A stretch of DNA of 64,000 bases from Rhizobium sp. CC-YZS058 (GCF_034720595.1 NZ_JAYESJ010000001.1:2568001-2632000), one strand, 5' to 3'. Shown: positions 53,862 through 62,940, counted from the stretch's first letter. Numbers and translations are program-made. The notes: a model not told the origin generated them from the letters alone.

Positions 53862-54641
53862 CTACTTCGCCTCCGCCGTGCTTGCGCCATCGGTCGTCAG
53901 CGCCACCTCCCGCAGGGTCTTGGCGTCGAGATAGGCCAGGCGGTCGGGTGGGGTTTCCATGGCTTTTTGCCAAAGGCCCGGCTTGATGCCCATGGCGTCG
54001 AGATGGCGGGTGACTTCGGCGGTGGTATGCTGGGCCTCGGACATGGCCCGCTCGGGCGACAGGCGTTCGCGCGCGCCGTTGAAGACCTGATGGACACCGA
54101 TGACCGCGGTCTCGGCAGCCCTGCGCTCCACACCGCCGGCCATGACGATCGGGCAGGACGAGGCGCAGAGCGCGCCGGCAGCGACCTCCGTATTCAACTG
54201 CCGCTCGCGGATCAGCTTCGACATGGCCAGTGCGTCGGCCACGGAGCCGCCGGGCGAATCCAGGCTGACCACCTTCACATATTCACCGCGCGCCTCGATC
54301 TCGGTCTTGAAGCGCTCGGCTGCGCCGGGATCGATGGCGCCCCGGGCCGCAAGGATGCCGCCCGGCTGGAGATCGAAGCGGATCGCCTGTTTCAGCGCCT
54401 CGGCGCTTGTCTTGACCTCGCCCGGCGCATCCTCCGGCTCGCCCGTCGTCAAAGCCGGCGGCAGCACGGGAGCCACCGAGGGATCGGCGGGGTCGAAGGG
54501 CGCGGCAGCATTCTGCGCGGCGATCTCGCGAAAGTCGATGACGACGAAGATCAGCGCCGCCCCCAGCAGCAGATGAAAGAAGGCGCGCATCAGCATGCCG
54601 TCGTCCACCCGGGCGGAAAAGGCCTTCAGCCCCGCCATCAT
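53862..54641 (-). CDS. ClpP/crotonase-fold periplasmic serine protease-like protein (COG3904 type)
   Basis: A 259-residue membrane-anchored protein: N-terminal membrane segment (MRAFFHLLLGAALIFVVIDF), a linker, then a ClpP-like domain with the oxyanion strand VVSLDSPGGSVADALAMSKL and the nucleophile serine in LCASSCPIVMAGG; the histidine is probably in AVIGVHQVF. This resembles the COG3904 family of predicted periplasmic proteases. It overlaps or abuts the upstream membrane protein (a GTG at 54662 would overlap its stop as GTGA), so the two are probably a complex. I start it at the ATG with GGGGGGGA at good distance. Confidence 0.82.
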   Translation of the reverse strand: MMAGLKAFSARVDDGMLMRAFFHLLLGAALIFVVIDFREIAAQNAAAPFDPADPSVAPVLPPALTTGEPEDAPGEVKTSAEALKQAIRFDLQPGGILAARGAIDPGAAERFKTEIEARGEYVKVVSLDSPGGSVADALAMSKLIRERQLNTEVAAGALCASSCPIVMAGGVERRAAETAVIGVHQVFNGARERLSPERAMSEAQHTTAEVTRHLDAMGIKPGLWQKAMETPPDRLAYLDAKTLREVALTTDGASTAEAK

Positions 54642-54658
54642 CCCGCCGTCCCCCCCTC

Positions 54659-55984
54659 TCACGCCTGCGGGCCCTTGCGCGGCCCCTTGGCCGGCAGGTC
54701 GAGGCTGGTGATGTTGGACGGCTCGTCCGTCGGCGCACTTTCAGCCGCAGCGGCCTCCGGCTCGCGGCGGGTGACGGCCTCGAGATCGACACCGCTCGCA
54801 GCGAGAGCCCGCTGCACGCGCATGGCTTCCAGGAGCTCGGCCGCGGTGATGCGTTCGGCGAAATCCATTCCCTGTTCCTGCTTGCGCAGCGAGGCATGGG
54901 CGATCGACAGCATGAAGACCAGAACCGCCGGCAGGAGGTCGATCGAGATCGCGCCTGCCCAGCTCGGGATGAAATCGGAGGCATAGAGCAGCACGGCCTC
55001 CGCCCCCGAAAGCGGCACGAAACGGCGTTCCGGCACGGGCTCGCGCGTCAGGATCTGGTTGGCGGCGTCGGAGAGAACCTTGGACTGCGCGGCAACCGAG
55101 GTGCGGATCGTCGCGATCACCGTATCCTGCCGGTTGACGAGATCGGCCTCCATGCCGCTGGCGACGGGCGCGATGAAGCCGAGCGAAAGATCCTCGGCCG
55201 CGCGCTTGACCGAACCGGCGATCGAAGTCTGCTCGAGCGAGGCGATCACGCCCGTCAGCGCCACGGCCTCTTCGGAAAACTTGTCGGCGCGCGGCTCGAT
55301 GGCACCCGGCGAGGAAAGCAGCGTCCGCATGGTGGAAATCCGGGCCTGCCCCTCGGCAAACAGCGTCGTCACCTGCTCGCGCGAGGCGGTGATGCCCGTT
55401 TCCAGCTCGCGCAGCTGCGCGGCCATCTGCGCCAGAAGCTGGACGACGCTGCCGGCCCCGGTCGTGCCCGTCAGCGCACCGCTCTGCTTTTCCTGGTCGG
55501 ACAGCCGCTGAAAGCGCTCCGAGGCGCGCTGGATATCCGGCAGCAGGCTCTGCGCGGCAAGCGCATTCTCATGGGCGCGGTCGAGATCGGCGGTGTAATC
55601 CTGGATCGTCTCGGCCAGATGCTGCTCGACCGCGGCCGAACCGGCGAGCGCCGCCGCATTCAGCCAGCTCGCCATGGCGATGATCATCGCGCAGCCGAGC
55701 GCCATGATGGCGAGCATGCCGGTACGGCCCGAGCGGCTGGTGATATGCGGGAAGAACCGCGCCATGTAGGTCCAGAACGCATAGATCGCGACCGAGACGG
55801 CGCAGGAATAGATCATCGCCGCGAAGAAGACGGCGGTGGCCGATCCATCGAGGATCGAGCGCACGCCGAGATAGGTATAGACGCCGGAGGCAAGCGCCAG
55901 CACGGCCAGCGCAAAGCGCGTCATCGTTTCGACGGCCTCGACGCCGTCAGCCAATCGGTGGGAAGCGCCCAGCGCCATTCGCAT
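54659..55984 (-). CDS. Membrane protein with long coiled-coil domain, partner of the ClpP-like protein
   Basis: A 441-residue protein: three or four membrane segments in the first 115 residues (RFALAVLALASGVYTYLGV, FFAAMIYSCAVSVAIYAFW, MLAIMALGCAMIIAMASWL), a large periplasmic helical region (about 115-330, e.g. QLLAQMAAQLRELETGITAS), another membrane segment near residue 345-365 and a charged cytoplasmic tail. I do not recognise a named family. The same-strand tight link with the ClpP-like gene suggests a shared role in membrane proteostasis. Confidence 0.75.
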   Translation of the reverse strand: MRMALGASHRLADGVEAVETMTRFALAVLALASGVYTYLGVRSILDGSATAVFFAAMIYSCAVSVAIYAFWTYMARFFPHITSRSGRTGMLAIMALGCAMIIAMASWLNAAALAGSAAVEQHLAETIQDYTADLDRAHENALAAQSLLPDIQRASERFQRLSDQEKQSGALTGTTGAGSVVQLLAQMAAQLRELETGITASREQVTTLFAEGQARISTMRTLLSSPGAIEPRADKFSEEAVALTGVIASLEQTSIAGSVKRAAEDLSLGFIAPVASGMEADLVNRQDTVIATIRTSVAAQSKVLSDAANQILTREPVPERRFVPLSGAEAVLLYASDFIPSWAGAISIDLLPAVLVFMLSIAHASLRKQEQGMDFAERITAAELLEAMRVQRALAASGVDLEAVTRREPEAAAAESAPTDEPSNITSLDLPAKGPRKGPQA

Positions 55985-56095
55985 TTCTCCGGGATTCTGT
56001 TCGGTTAACAGAGGATGAAGAACGGGGCGGTTTCAAGGCTGGCGCGAGAAGGCTTCGAGCAGGCGGGATGCGATGGAGGGTCTGGTCCGATACCA

Positions 56096-56458
56096 TCAGG
56101 CTGCGGCGGAAAGATTGAAGTCGGCGTGGATGACGTCGAACGGCACCAGCACCCTGCCGTCGGGCTGCGCTTCAACAAACCCCCATTCGATAAGGGGAAC
56201 CAGATCGGCCTCGACATCTGCGATATCCCGCTCCAGCAGCGAGGAAAGCGTGGCGCGCGTGGCCGGTCCGAGCTTCTGCAGACGCTCGAGAAGGTCCCAA
56301 CGCGTGGGAGGCAAGACAGCGAACAGCTGCGCTGGAGAGGAAAAGGTGAAGAGATCGCCCTCGCCTTCGCCCGCAGCCCAGGCTGCGGCGAATCCATCCG
56401 CAGCCGCACGGAGGATGGTGTCGTCGTTCCGTACGATCCGAATCGTTGCTTTCCTCAC
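56096..56458 (-). CDS. TumA-type antitoxin (HVO_A0114-like winged helix)
   Basis: A 120-residue protein with a MarR-like winged-helix domain: RWDLLERLQKLGPATRATLS followed by LERDIADVEADLVPLIEWGF and VEAQPDGRVLVPFD. In known TumE/TumA pairs this protein is the antitoxin and autorepressor. Its start overlaps the stop of the toxin gene by four bases (ATGA). The N-terminus has DDTILRAAADGFAAAWAAGE. Assigned from domain and context. Confidence 0.7.
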   Translation of the reverse strand: MRKATIRIVRNDDTILRAAADGFAAAWAAGEGEGDLFTFSSPAQLFAVLPPTRWDLLERLQKLGPATRATLSSLLERDIADVEADLVPLIEWGFVEAQPDGRVLVPFDVIHADFNLSAAA

Positions 56459-56742
56459 CGTCCCTGCCTCCGCTGCCTGACTTCCCGCAGAAAATCTTCA
56501 ATGAGCGTCTCGACCGTCGTGAAAGCATAGGCGTGCTCACAACCATCGAGATGACAATGATCGCCTTTCATGCGCTCATTGTCGAAGCCCACCACACGCC
56601 GGCCCCCGACGCCATAATAGAGCCGATACTTGTAGCTGTGCTTGCTGCCGGGTACTGGCTCCGGGACCAGCCAGATGACCAGTTCGAGAATGGCTCCGTC
56701 GTTGAAGACGCTCTTCGCCCGATAGATCAGCCTGGCCGTCAT
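56455..56742 (-). CDS. TumE-type toxin (DUF6516 family)
   Basis: A 95-residue DUF6516 protein. Recognisable parts are DGAILELVIWLVPEPVPGS, KYRLYYGVGGRRVVGFDNER, KGDHCHLDGCEHAYAF and TLIEDFLREVRQRRQG, in agreement with the TumE toxin family. The toxin gene is first and the antitoxin second. The pair is compact, with no mobile-element remnants next to it, so it may be a long-term resident. Confidence 0.75.
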   Translation of the reverse strand: MTARLIYRAKSVFNDGAILELVIWLVPEPVPGSKHSYKYRLYYGVGGRRVVGFDNERMKGDHCHLDGCEHAYAFTTVETLIEDFLREVRQRRQGR

Positions 56743-56939
56743 AGCACGATCTCACCACGGGCGCCGCATGGCGTCAATGCAGGCTTCGCCCTCCCACCCC
56801 CCGGAATGATTTTCCCCCGCAGGGCCTGGAAAGGGTGTCTGCGCCGGTTGCCTCGCGCAGGGTCGGTGCTATGTTCCCCGCCAACGGCTCGGGTTTGCAC
56901 CCGTCAGGCCCGTTCGGTCCCGCCAAGAGGAGATCTATC

Positions 56940-57539
56940 ATGGCTTTCGAACTTCCTCCGCTTCCCTACGACTACGATGCCCTGTCGCCCTTCATGTCGC
57001 GCGAGACGCTGGAATATCACCACGACAAGCATCACCAGGCCTATGTGACGACCGGCAACAAGCTGGCCGAAGAAGCGGGCCTTGCCGACCTGCCGCTGGA
57101 GGAGATCGTCAAGAAGTCCTACGGTACCAACCAGCCGCTCTTCAACAATGCCGGCCAGCACTACAACCACCTGCACTTCTGGAAGTGGATGAAGAAGGGT
57201 GGCGGCGGCACCTCGCTGCCGGGCAAGCTCGATGCGGCGATCAAGTCCGATCTCGGCGGCTATGACAAGTTCAAGGCCGACTTCGTGCAGGCCGGCGTCG
57301 GCCAGTTCGGCTCCGGCTGGGCCTGGCTCGCAGTCAAGAACGGCAAGATCGAAATCGCCAAGACCCCGAACGGCGAAAGCCCGCTCGTTCACGGCGCTAC
57401 GCCGATCCTCGGCGTCGATGTCTGGGAACATTCCTATTATATCGACTATCGCAATGCCCGCCCGAAATATCTCGAAGCCTTCGTCGATAATCTCATCAAC
57501 TGGGACTACGTGCTCGAGCTCTACGAAAAGGCCGTCTGA
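56940..57539 (+). CDS. sodB: Superoxide dismutase (Fe/Mn family)
   Basis: A 199-residue SOD. Metal ligands: HHDKHHQAYV (His near 27), HYNHLHFW (His near 73), DVWEHSYYIDYRN (Asp and His near 160). GAGQHYNH-like NNAGQHYNHLHFW favours the iron form, but Fe/Mn preference cannot be set from this. The ATG has AGAGGAGA in front. A possible promoter (TTGCCT, CTATGT) lies 56856-56881. Followed by a strong terminator. Confidence 0.95.
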   Translation: MAFELPPLPYDYDALSPFMSRETLEYHHDKHHQAYVTTGNKLAEEAGLADLPLEEIVKKSYGTNQPLFNNAGQHYNHLHFWKWMKKGGGGTSLPGKLDAAIKSDLGGYDKFKADFVQAGVGQFGSGWAWLAVKNGKIEIAKTPNGESPLVHGATPILGVDVWEHSYYIDYRNARPKYLEAFVDNLINWDYVLELYEKAV

Positions 57540-57564
57540 GCCGATCGACGCTGCTTTAAGAGTC

Positions 57565-57593
57565 AGGGCGGGGCTTCGGCTCCGCCCTTTTTT
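57565..57593 (+). terminator. Rho-independent terminator of sodB
   Basis: AGGGCGG, ten-base loop, CCGCCCT followed by a run of T (TTTTTT). Classic intrinsic terminator, 25 bases after the stop. Confidence 0.9.
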
Positions 57594-57658
57594 CATCGTC
57601 CGTCAGGCGGTTTTGCGCGCGTCACGGTCCCGTCATCAATGCCCGCTAGGCGTGGGGC

Positions 57659-58516
57659 ATGAGCCAGACACCCCTCCTCCGCTTCGGCGTCATCGCCGAC
57701 CCGCAATATGCCGATGCCGATCCGGACCTGGCGCTCGACAGGCACTTCCGCCAAAGCCTGCGGCGCGTTGCGCAAGCCATCGAAACCTTCAACGGCCGCA
57801 ATCTCGATGTCGTCATCACCCTGGGCGACCTGATCGACCGGGACTGGGCAAGCTTCGACGCGGTGCTGCCGCTCTACCGGACGCTGAACCACAGGGCGCT
57901 GTTCCTGCCGGGCAATCACGACTTTGCCGTCGATCCCGCCCATCTCGGTGCCGTTCACAAGCGGCTGGGCATGCCGGCGCCCTATCACGACCTGCTGATC
58001 GGCGGCATCCGCCTGGTGATCCTCGACGGCAGCGAGGTGAGCACCTTTGCGCTTCCCGCCGGGCATCCGCGCCACGACATGGCCGCCCAGCGACTGGCGA
58101 GCCTGCAGCAGGCCGGCGCACACAATGCGCAGGCCTGGAACGGCACGCTCAGCGAAGCGCAGTTCGCCTGGCTGACCGAGGTGCTGGAGGATGCGGCGGA
58201 CGATGGCGAGCCGGTGGTGATCCTCTGCCACTATCCGGTCTTCCCACCGAACGAGCATGACCTCTGGGACGCCCCGCGCGTGCTGGCGCTGATCGAGCGC
58301 TTCCCCAATGTGCGCGCCTATCTCAACGGGCACAATCATGCCGGCAATGAAGGCATCCGCGGCGGCACGCAGTTCGTGACCTTCAAAGGCATGGTGGACA
58401 CGCCCGACCAGACCGCCTTCGCGATCGTCAGCCTGTTCGAAGACCGGATGGAGATCGAAGGGTTCGGGCGGGAAGAAAGCCGCGTCTTGCCGCTTCCGCT
58501 CGCCGTGCCAGCCTGA
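57659..58516 (+). CDS. Metallophosphoesterase, ADP-ribose/CDP-alcohol pyrophosphatase-like
   Basis: A 285-residue calcineurin-type phosphoesterase. The dinuclear metal motifs are in order: GVIADPQYADAD, GDLIDRD, GNHDF, CHYPVFPP and NGHNHAG. The combination of an ADPQYAD start with PVFPPNEHDLWD is typical of manganese-dependent ADP-ribose/CDP-alcohol diphosphatases. No signal peptide, so cytoplasmic. Substrate is a prediction. Confidence 0.85.
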   Translation: MSQTPLLRFGVIADPQYADADPDLALDRHFRQSLRRVAQAIETFNGRNLDVVITLGDLIDRDWASFDAVLPLYRTLNHRALFLPGNHDFAVDPAHLGAVHKRLGMPAPYHDLLIGGIRLVILDGSEVSTFALPAGHPRHDMAAQRLASLQQAGAHNAQAWNGTLSEAQFAWLTEVLEDAADDGEPVVILCHYPVFPPNEHDLWDAPRVLALIERFPNVRAYLNGHNHAGNEGIRGGTQFVTFKGMVDTPDQTAFAIVSLFEDRMEIEGFGREESRVLPLPLAVPA

Positions 58517-58688
58517 ACCGCCGCACCGACAGCGGCCGGACAGGCAGGCGGCGCGAGGGTGACGTCCGGCTTGCGTAAGCCTTCAAAAAGATTTTACTTT
58601 GCGGGACCGGACGGGATGAGAAGATGCGGCCGGCACCATGCCCGGCGGCCCGCAGCGTCCGGCCGGATCGAAGAGAGAGGGAATGCCC

Positions 58689-59126
58689 ATGAGACTGAAA
58701 AAGATCCTGCTGGCCGGCGCCCTGCTGGCGCTCGCAGCCGGCGGCGTGACGGCGGCGGAACAGCCGATCGAGGCGCGCGAGGCGATGATGAAGAACATCG
58801 CCCGCTCCATGGGCGCACTCGGCGCGATCGCCAAGGGTGAGAAGCCCTATGATGCCGAGGTGGTCAAGACCTCGCTCTCGACGATCAGCACCAATATCAA
58901 GAGCTTCCCCGACCAGTTCCCGGAAGGATCGCAGGAAGGCTCGGAAGCGAGCCCGAAGATCTGGGAAAACATGGCCGACTTCAAGGCCAAGGCGGCCTCG
59001 CTCGGCGCGGATGCGGATGCGCTCCTGGCCTCCATGCCCGCCGACCAGGCGGCCGTTGGCGCAGCGCTCGGCAAGCTTGGCCCCCATTGCGGCGACTGTC
59101 ACCAGGCCTATCGCCTGAAGAAGTAA
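58689..59126 (+). CDS. Cytochrome c'/c-556 family haem protein
   Basis: A 145-residue secreted four-helix cytochrome with signal peptide (ILLAGALLALAAGGVTAA) and the C-terminal haem motif CGDCHQAYR characteristic of cytochrome c'. It is a predicted client of the cycHJKL system in this window. A start two codons upstream (58683) is possible. Role: electron transfer or nitric oxide binding. Confidence 0.9.
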   Translation: MRLKKILLAGALLALAAGGVTAAEQPIEAREAMMKNIARSMGALGAIAKGEKPYDAEVVKTSLSTISTNIKSFPDQFPEGSQEGSEASPKIWENMADFKAKAASLGADADALLASMPADQAAVGAALGKLGPHCGDCHQAYRLKK

Positions 59127-59274
59127 CGAAGAGCCGGGCGGGTGCGCCTGCGCATCCGCCCGCGCAGTCTGCCGCCGCGTCTGCGCCGCAGCGCGCCTTT
59201 CCCAAACCGCCAGCGCCTCTACATGATGACGCGGCTCTTCCCGCCGCCGTCTTCGTCCCGCCAGGAGCATCCGC

Positions 59275-60192
59275 ATGGCCCGTCGCGCCCGCAAAGCCCT
59301 TACCACCCTGGTCCTGCTGGCTGCAGTCGGCGCCGGGGCCGCCTGGTTCGTGACCAAGCCGGAGCCGCTTCCCGCCACTCATTGGGAGGGTCTCGGCGCG
59401 CCGGATCTCGCCAATGGCGAACAGGTCTTCTGGGCGGGCGGCTGCGTCAGCTGCCATGCCGCTCCGGGCGCCGAGGGCGATGCCAAGCTGGTTCTCTCCG
59501 GCGGTCTGGCGCTGAAGAGCCCGTTCGGCACCTTCCACGTTCCCAACATCTCGCCGGACGAACAGGCCGGCATCGGCAGTTGGACGCTCGCCCAGTTCGG
59601 CGATGCCATGATCCGCGGCGTTTCGCCTGAAGGCGAGCATCTCTACCCGTCCTTCCCCTATGGCTCCTATGCGCGGCTGACGCCGAAGGATGTCAACGAT
59701 CTCTATGGCTATCTGAAAACCCTGCCGAAGAGCGCCTCTGTCGCCCCGCCGCATGACCTGCCCTTTCCCTATGACCAGCGTAGTCTGCTCGGCGGATGGA
59801 AGCTGCTCTTCTATTCCGACAAGCCGCGCGTGACCGTGGACACCAAGGACCCGAAGATCGCCCGCGGCCAATATCTGGTCGAAGGCCCCGGCCATTGCGG
59901 CGAATGCCACACGCCGCGCAATGCGCTGGGCGGTTTCGAGCGGGACCGCTGGCTGGCCGGCGCCCCCAATCCGGAAGGCGAAGGCACCGTGCCGAACATT
60001 ACCCCGGGCTCCAAGGCGATCGGCGGATGGAGCGCCGGCGACATCGCCACCTATCTCGAAACCGGCTTCACGCCCGATTTCGACAGCGTCGGCGGCTCCA
60101 TGGTCGAGGTCCAGAAAAACATGGCCCGCCTCCCCGCCGCCGACCGCGAAGCCATCGCCGCCTACCTCAAGGCCGTCCCTGCACGCGAGTGA
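59275..60192 (+). CDS. Dihaem c-type cytochrome
   Basis: A 305-residue membrane-anchored cytochrome with an N-terminal hydrophobic anchor (TLVLLAAVGAGAAWFV) and two haem-c domains, with CVSCH near residue 57 and CGECH near residue 208; conserved methionine ligands are probably M in VGGSMVEVQKNM and the first domain's FGDAMIRG. Resembles the cytochrome subunit of alcohol/gluconate-type dehydrogenases, so it may pass electrons from a periplasmic dehydrogenase. Confidence 0.9.
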   Translation: MARRARKALTTLVLLAAVGAGAAWFVTKPEPLPATHWEGLGAPDLANGEQVFWAGGCVSCHAAPGAEGDAKLVLSGGLALKSPFGTFHVPNISPDEQAGIGSWTLAQFGDAMIRGVSPEGEHLYPSFPYGSYARLTPKDVNDLYGYLKTLPKSASVAPPHDLPFPYDQRSLLGGWKLLFYSDKPRVTVDTKDPKIARGQYLVEGPGHCGECHTPRNALGGFERDRWLAGAPNPEGEGTVPNITPGSKAIGGWSAGDIATYLETGFTPDFDSVGGSMVEVQKNMARLPAADREAIAAYLKAVPARE

Positions 60193-60251
60193 TACCGCCA
60201 GCTGAAGCCTCTTCCGGAGCGCCCCGCGGCTACCTCCCTCAGTTTTACCGC

Positions 60252-60770
60252 TCAAAGCCGAGCCAGATAGCGCATCCCGGTCACAGGGCGCGGCGTGAAA
60301 TGTTCGGATTCGTAGAAGCGGTGGGCGCGGACATTGCCGGTGGCGGCGCCGACGGAGAGATAGGCGCAGCCCGCCCGAACGGCCTCCTCCCGCGCGCGGG
60401 CCACGAGGTGCCGGCCGATGCCGGTGCCGCGGTGGTCCGGATCGACATAGAGATGGTGCAGGTCCATGCCGCGTGCGGTCTCGTTGGCCCTGTAGAGCGG
60501 CGTCAGCATGGCATAGCCGATCAGCCGGCCGCCAGCCTCCGCCACCAAGGCCGTGACCCATGGGCGGGCACCGAAGAGGTCGTTGGACAAGGCGGCGACG
60601 GTTGGGGTCGCGGCATCGCCATGATGCGCGGCAAGCGCCGTGATCATCGCACAGAGCGACTCCAGATCTCCCTGGCGGGCGGCGCGGATCGTCACGACCG
60701 GCGGGCGCGCATTCGCAAGCGCCTGATCGGGCAGCGACGGATGGGAAGAGAACAGAGCGGTGGCAGGCAT
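60252..60770 (-). CDS. GNAT-family N-acetyltransferase
   Basis: A 172-residue acetyltransferase. Coenzyme A loop is in HHLYVDPDHRGTGIGRHLVA followed by AREEAVRAGC; N-terminal VTIRAARQGDLESLCAMITA and C-terminal GNVRAHRFYESEHF are typical. Start at MPATALFSS, with AGGAG well placed. Substrate unknown. Confidence 0.88.
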   Translation of the reverse strand: MPATALFSSHPSLPDQALANARPPVVTIRAARQGDLESLCAMITALAAHHGDAATPTVAALSNDLFGARPWVTALVAEAGGRLIGYAMLTPLYRANETARGMDLHHLYVDPDHRGTGIGRHLVARAREEAVRAGCAYLSVGAATGNVRAHRFYESEHFTPRPVTGMRYLARL

Positions 60771-60812
60771 GGCGAACTCCTGAACGGGACTTGAGCCCCC
60801 AGGCGTTCTTGA

Positions 60813-60844
60813 CAAACAAAAGCCGCCTGGCGGCGGCTTGTTTG
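60813..60844 (-). terminator. Terminator after the merR-family gene
   Basis: CAAACAAGCCGCC-GCCA-GGCGGCTTTTGTTTG on the minus strand: an extended stem with T-rich right arm, 140 bases after the merR stop and upstream of the GNAT start. Confidence 0.8.
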
Positions 60845-60983
60845 AACGTGATCAGACAGCCGCACCTATCGGTGAGCCGTAAAATACCAGGAAAGGCTGA
60901 GCGCGGTCGTGATCATGCCCCGTCTCATGCGCGCTTTCTTGCCGGGAGTCAACGGGTGCGGACGCCGTAGGGCCCGTGCGCCA

Positions 60984-61451
60984 TCAAACGGTCGCGCGGG
61001 CCGGCGGGCCCGCGCTGAAGGCATCGCCCTCGTGCTCGCCTTCGCACAGCCCATGGTCCGACAGCGCGCGCAGCACCGAGCAGTCTCCGGCCCTATGGCC
61101 GGCATCGCAGGCGGCGACGATGCGGGCGAGTTCGCGTTCCAGCCGCTTGAGCTGCGCGATCTTCTGGCGGACATGGGCGAGATGGTCGGCGGCGATCGCA
61201 TCGGCGCGCGCGCAAGGGCTTTCCGGGTGGTCGCTGAGCGCGATCAGGTCCCGGATCGCCTCGATCGACAGGCCGAGATCGCGGCCGTGGCGGATGAAGG
61301 CAAGGCGCTCCAGCGCCGCCGGCTCGTAGCGCCTCTGGTTGCCCTCCGTCCGGTCGGCGGGCGCCAGAAGGCCGACATCCTCATAATAGCGGATGGTCGG
61401 CACCTTGACCCCCGTCCGCCGGGCGAGATCTCCGATCGAATACATCTGCAT
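60984..61451 (-). CDS. MerR-family transcriptional regulator
   Basis: A 155-residue regulator with the MerR winged helix (MYSIGDLARRTGVKVPTIRY, NQRRYEPAALERLAFIRHGR) and a coiled-coil dimer helix (HLAHVRQKIAQLKRLERELA). Cysteines at SPCARADAI and, towards the C-terminus, ACDAGHRAGDCSVL and GLCEGEH resemble metal-sensing MerR proteins, but metal or ligand is unknown. No target gene is apparent; the MFS gene follows on the same strand 58 bases from its start, so they may be divergently controlled only if promoters overlap, which they do not seem to. Confidence 0.85.
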   Translation of the reverse strand: MQMYSIGDLARRTGVKVPTIRYYEDVGLLAPADRTEGNQRRYEPAALERLAFIRHGRDLGLSIEAIRDLIALSDHPESPCARADAIAADHLAHVRQKIAQLKRLERELARIVAACDAGHRAGDCSVLRALSDHGLCEGEHEGDAFSAGPPARATV

Positions 61452-61509
61452 GTCTCCTGTTCAGCGCAGGCATGATCATGTCGGCTCCCGGCATCACCGT
61501 TCAAGCCCC

Positions 61510-62814
61510 TCAGTCCTCGTGGATATGGCTGTGATTCTTGGTATCGCGCATGCGGACATAGACGATGAGCGACAGGGCGATCATGATCGTCACATACCAG
61601 AAGAACCAGTTCTCGTGGCCGATCTGCTTGAATTTGAGCGCAACCCACTCGGCCGTCCCACCGAACAGGGTGTTGGCGAGCGCGTAGGGCAGCGCGACGC
61701 CAAGTGCACGAATATGGGCGGGGAAGAGTTCGGCCTTCACCACGGCATTGATCGATGTATAGCCGGTGACGATCAGCAGACCTGCCAGCACGAGAAAGAA
61801 GGCAGTCATCGCGTCCGTCGTTGCCGAGAGGGCGGAAAAGATCGGATAGGTGCACAGCGTGCCGAGAATGCCGAAGCCGACCATCAGCGGCTTTCGGCCG
61901 ACACGATCCGAGAGCAGTCCGGCGAGCGGCTGGCAGAGCATGAAGACAAACAAGGCAGCCGTGGTGATCTCCGTCGCGCTTTCCTTGGAAAAGCCGGACG
62001 TATTGACGAGGAACTTCTGCAGATAGGTGGTGTAGGCATAGAAGGCGAGCGTGCCGCCGGCCGTCAGCGCCAGCACCATGAGCGCCTCCTTGGGATATTG
62101 GCGGAAGAGTGCCAACCCGCTCGATCGCTGTGCATCTCCACCCTTGGCGTTTTCAAAGGACTGGGTTTCGGCCAGGCCGCGGCGGATGATGAAGACGGCG
62201 ATGGCGAGAATACCGCCGATGAAGAAGGGCACGCGCCAGCCCCAGTCGGAAAGCTCCTGCGGCGAGAGCAGCCGCTGCAGAATGAGCAGCACCAGCAGGG
62301 CAACCAACTGGCCGGAGATCAACGTGACATATTGGAAGCTGGAGAAGAAGCCGCGTCGATCCCGTCCGGCCATTTCCGACAGATAGGTGGCACTGGCGCC
62401 ATATTCGCCGCCGACGGAAAGACCCTGGATCAGGCGGGCGATCACCAGGATCGTCGGTGCCGCAAGCCCGATCGTCTCGTAGCCCGGCGTTACAGCGATC
62501 ATCAGAGACCCGAGGCACATCAGCGTCACGGAGAGGGTCAGGCCGGCCTTGCGGCCGCGCCGGTCGGCATAGATGCCCATCATCCAGGCGCCGATCGGTC
62601 GCATGAGAAAACCAACAGCGAAAACGGCCGCGGCACTCAGCAGTTCTGCCGTCTGGTTTCCGGACGGGAAGAAGACCGGGGCGAAGTAGAGCGTGAAGGC
62701 CGAATAGACGTACCAGTCGTACCACTCGACCAGATTGCCGGCCGATCCGCCGATGATGGATTTGAGCCGGGTGCGCTGATCGGGCTGCGCGGCGGGGACG
62801 AAGGTGGAGGTCAT
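61510..62814 (-). CDS. MFS transporter of the alpha-ketoglutarate/dicarboxylate:H+ symporter type
   Basis: A 434-residue 12-segment transporter (MHS family) resembling KgtP. Family marks are GNLVEWYDWYVYSAFTLYFA near the N-terminus, the loop IYADRRGRKAGLT between segments 2 and 3 and LSDRVGRKPLMVGFG between 8 and 9. Start at MTSTFVPAA with AAAGG. Likely uptake of organic acid, precise substrate unclear. Transcribed towards the merR gene. Confidence 0.87.
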   Translation of the reverse strand: MTSTFVPAAQPDQRTRLKSIIGGSAGNLVEWYDWYVYSAFTLYFAPVFFPSGNQTAELLSAAAVFAVGFLMRPIGAWMMGIYADRRGRKAGLTLSVTLMCLGSLMIAVTPGYETIGLAAPTILVIARLIQGLSVGGEYGASATYLSEMAGRDRRGFFSSFQYVTLISGQLVALLVLLILQRLLSPQELSDWGWRVPFFIGGILAIAVFIIRRGLAETQSFENAKGGDAQRSSGLALFRQYPKEALMVLALTAGGTLAFYAYTTYLQKFLVNTSGFSKESATEITTAALFVFMLCQPLAGLLSDRVGRKPLMVGFGILGTLCTYPIFSALSATTDAMTAFFLVLAGLLIVTGYTSINAVVKAELFPAHIRALGVALPYALANTLFGGTAEWVALKFKQIGHENWFFWYVTIMIALSLIVYVRMRDTKNHSHIHED

Positions 62815-62890
62815 GCTAAGCCTTTCGGCAAGATCGTCTGCGGGCCCGGCGGTCCGGCCTGCCGGAGCAAGGCCTGCTGCCAGGAATGGC

Positions 62891-62920
62891 AAAGCCCGGC
62901 ACTGGAACAGGCCGGGCTTC
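62891..62920 (-). terminator. Terminator of the PQQ dehydrogenase gene
   Basis: GAAGCCCGGC, ten-base loop, GCCGGGCTTT on the minus strand, 21 bases after the stop of the dehydrogenase gene. It separates it from the MFS gene. Confidence 0.78.
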
Positions 62921-62940
62921 GAGTGTGTCGGTCCGCCGGC

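Noticed and set aside
58981..60819. 612-codon minus-strand open frame
   Set aside because: Antisense to the dihaem cytochrome; starts and composition not protein-like. Real GNAT lies inside in another frame.
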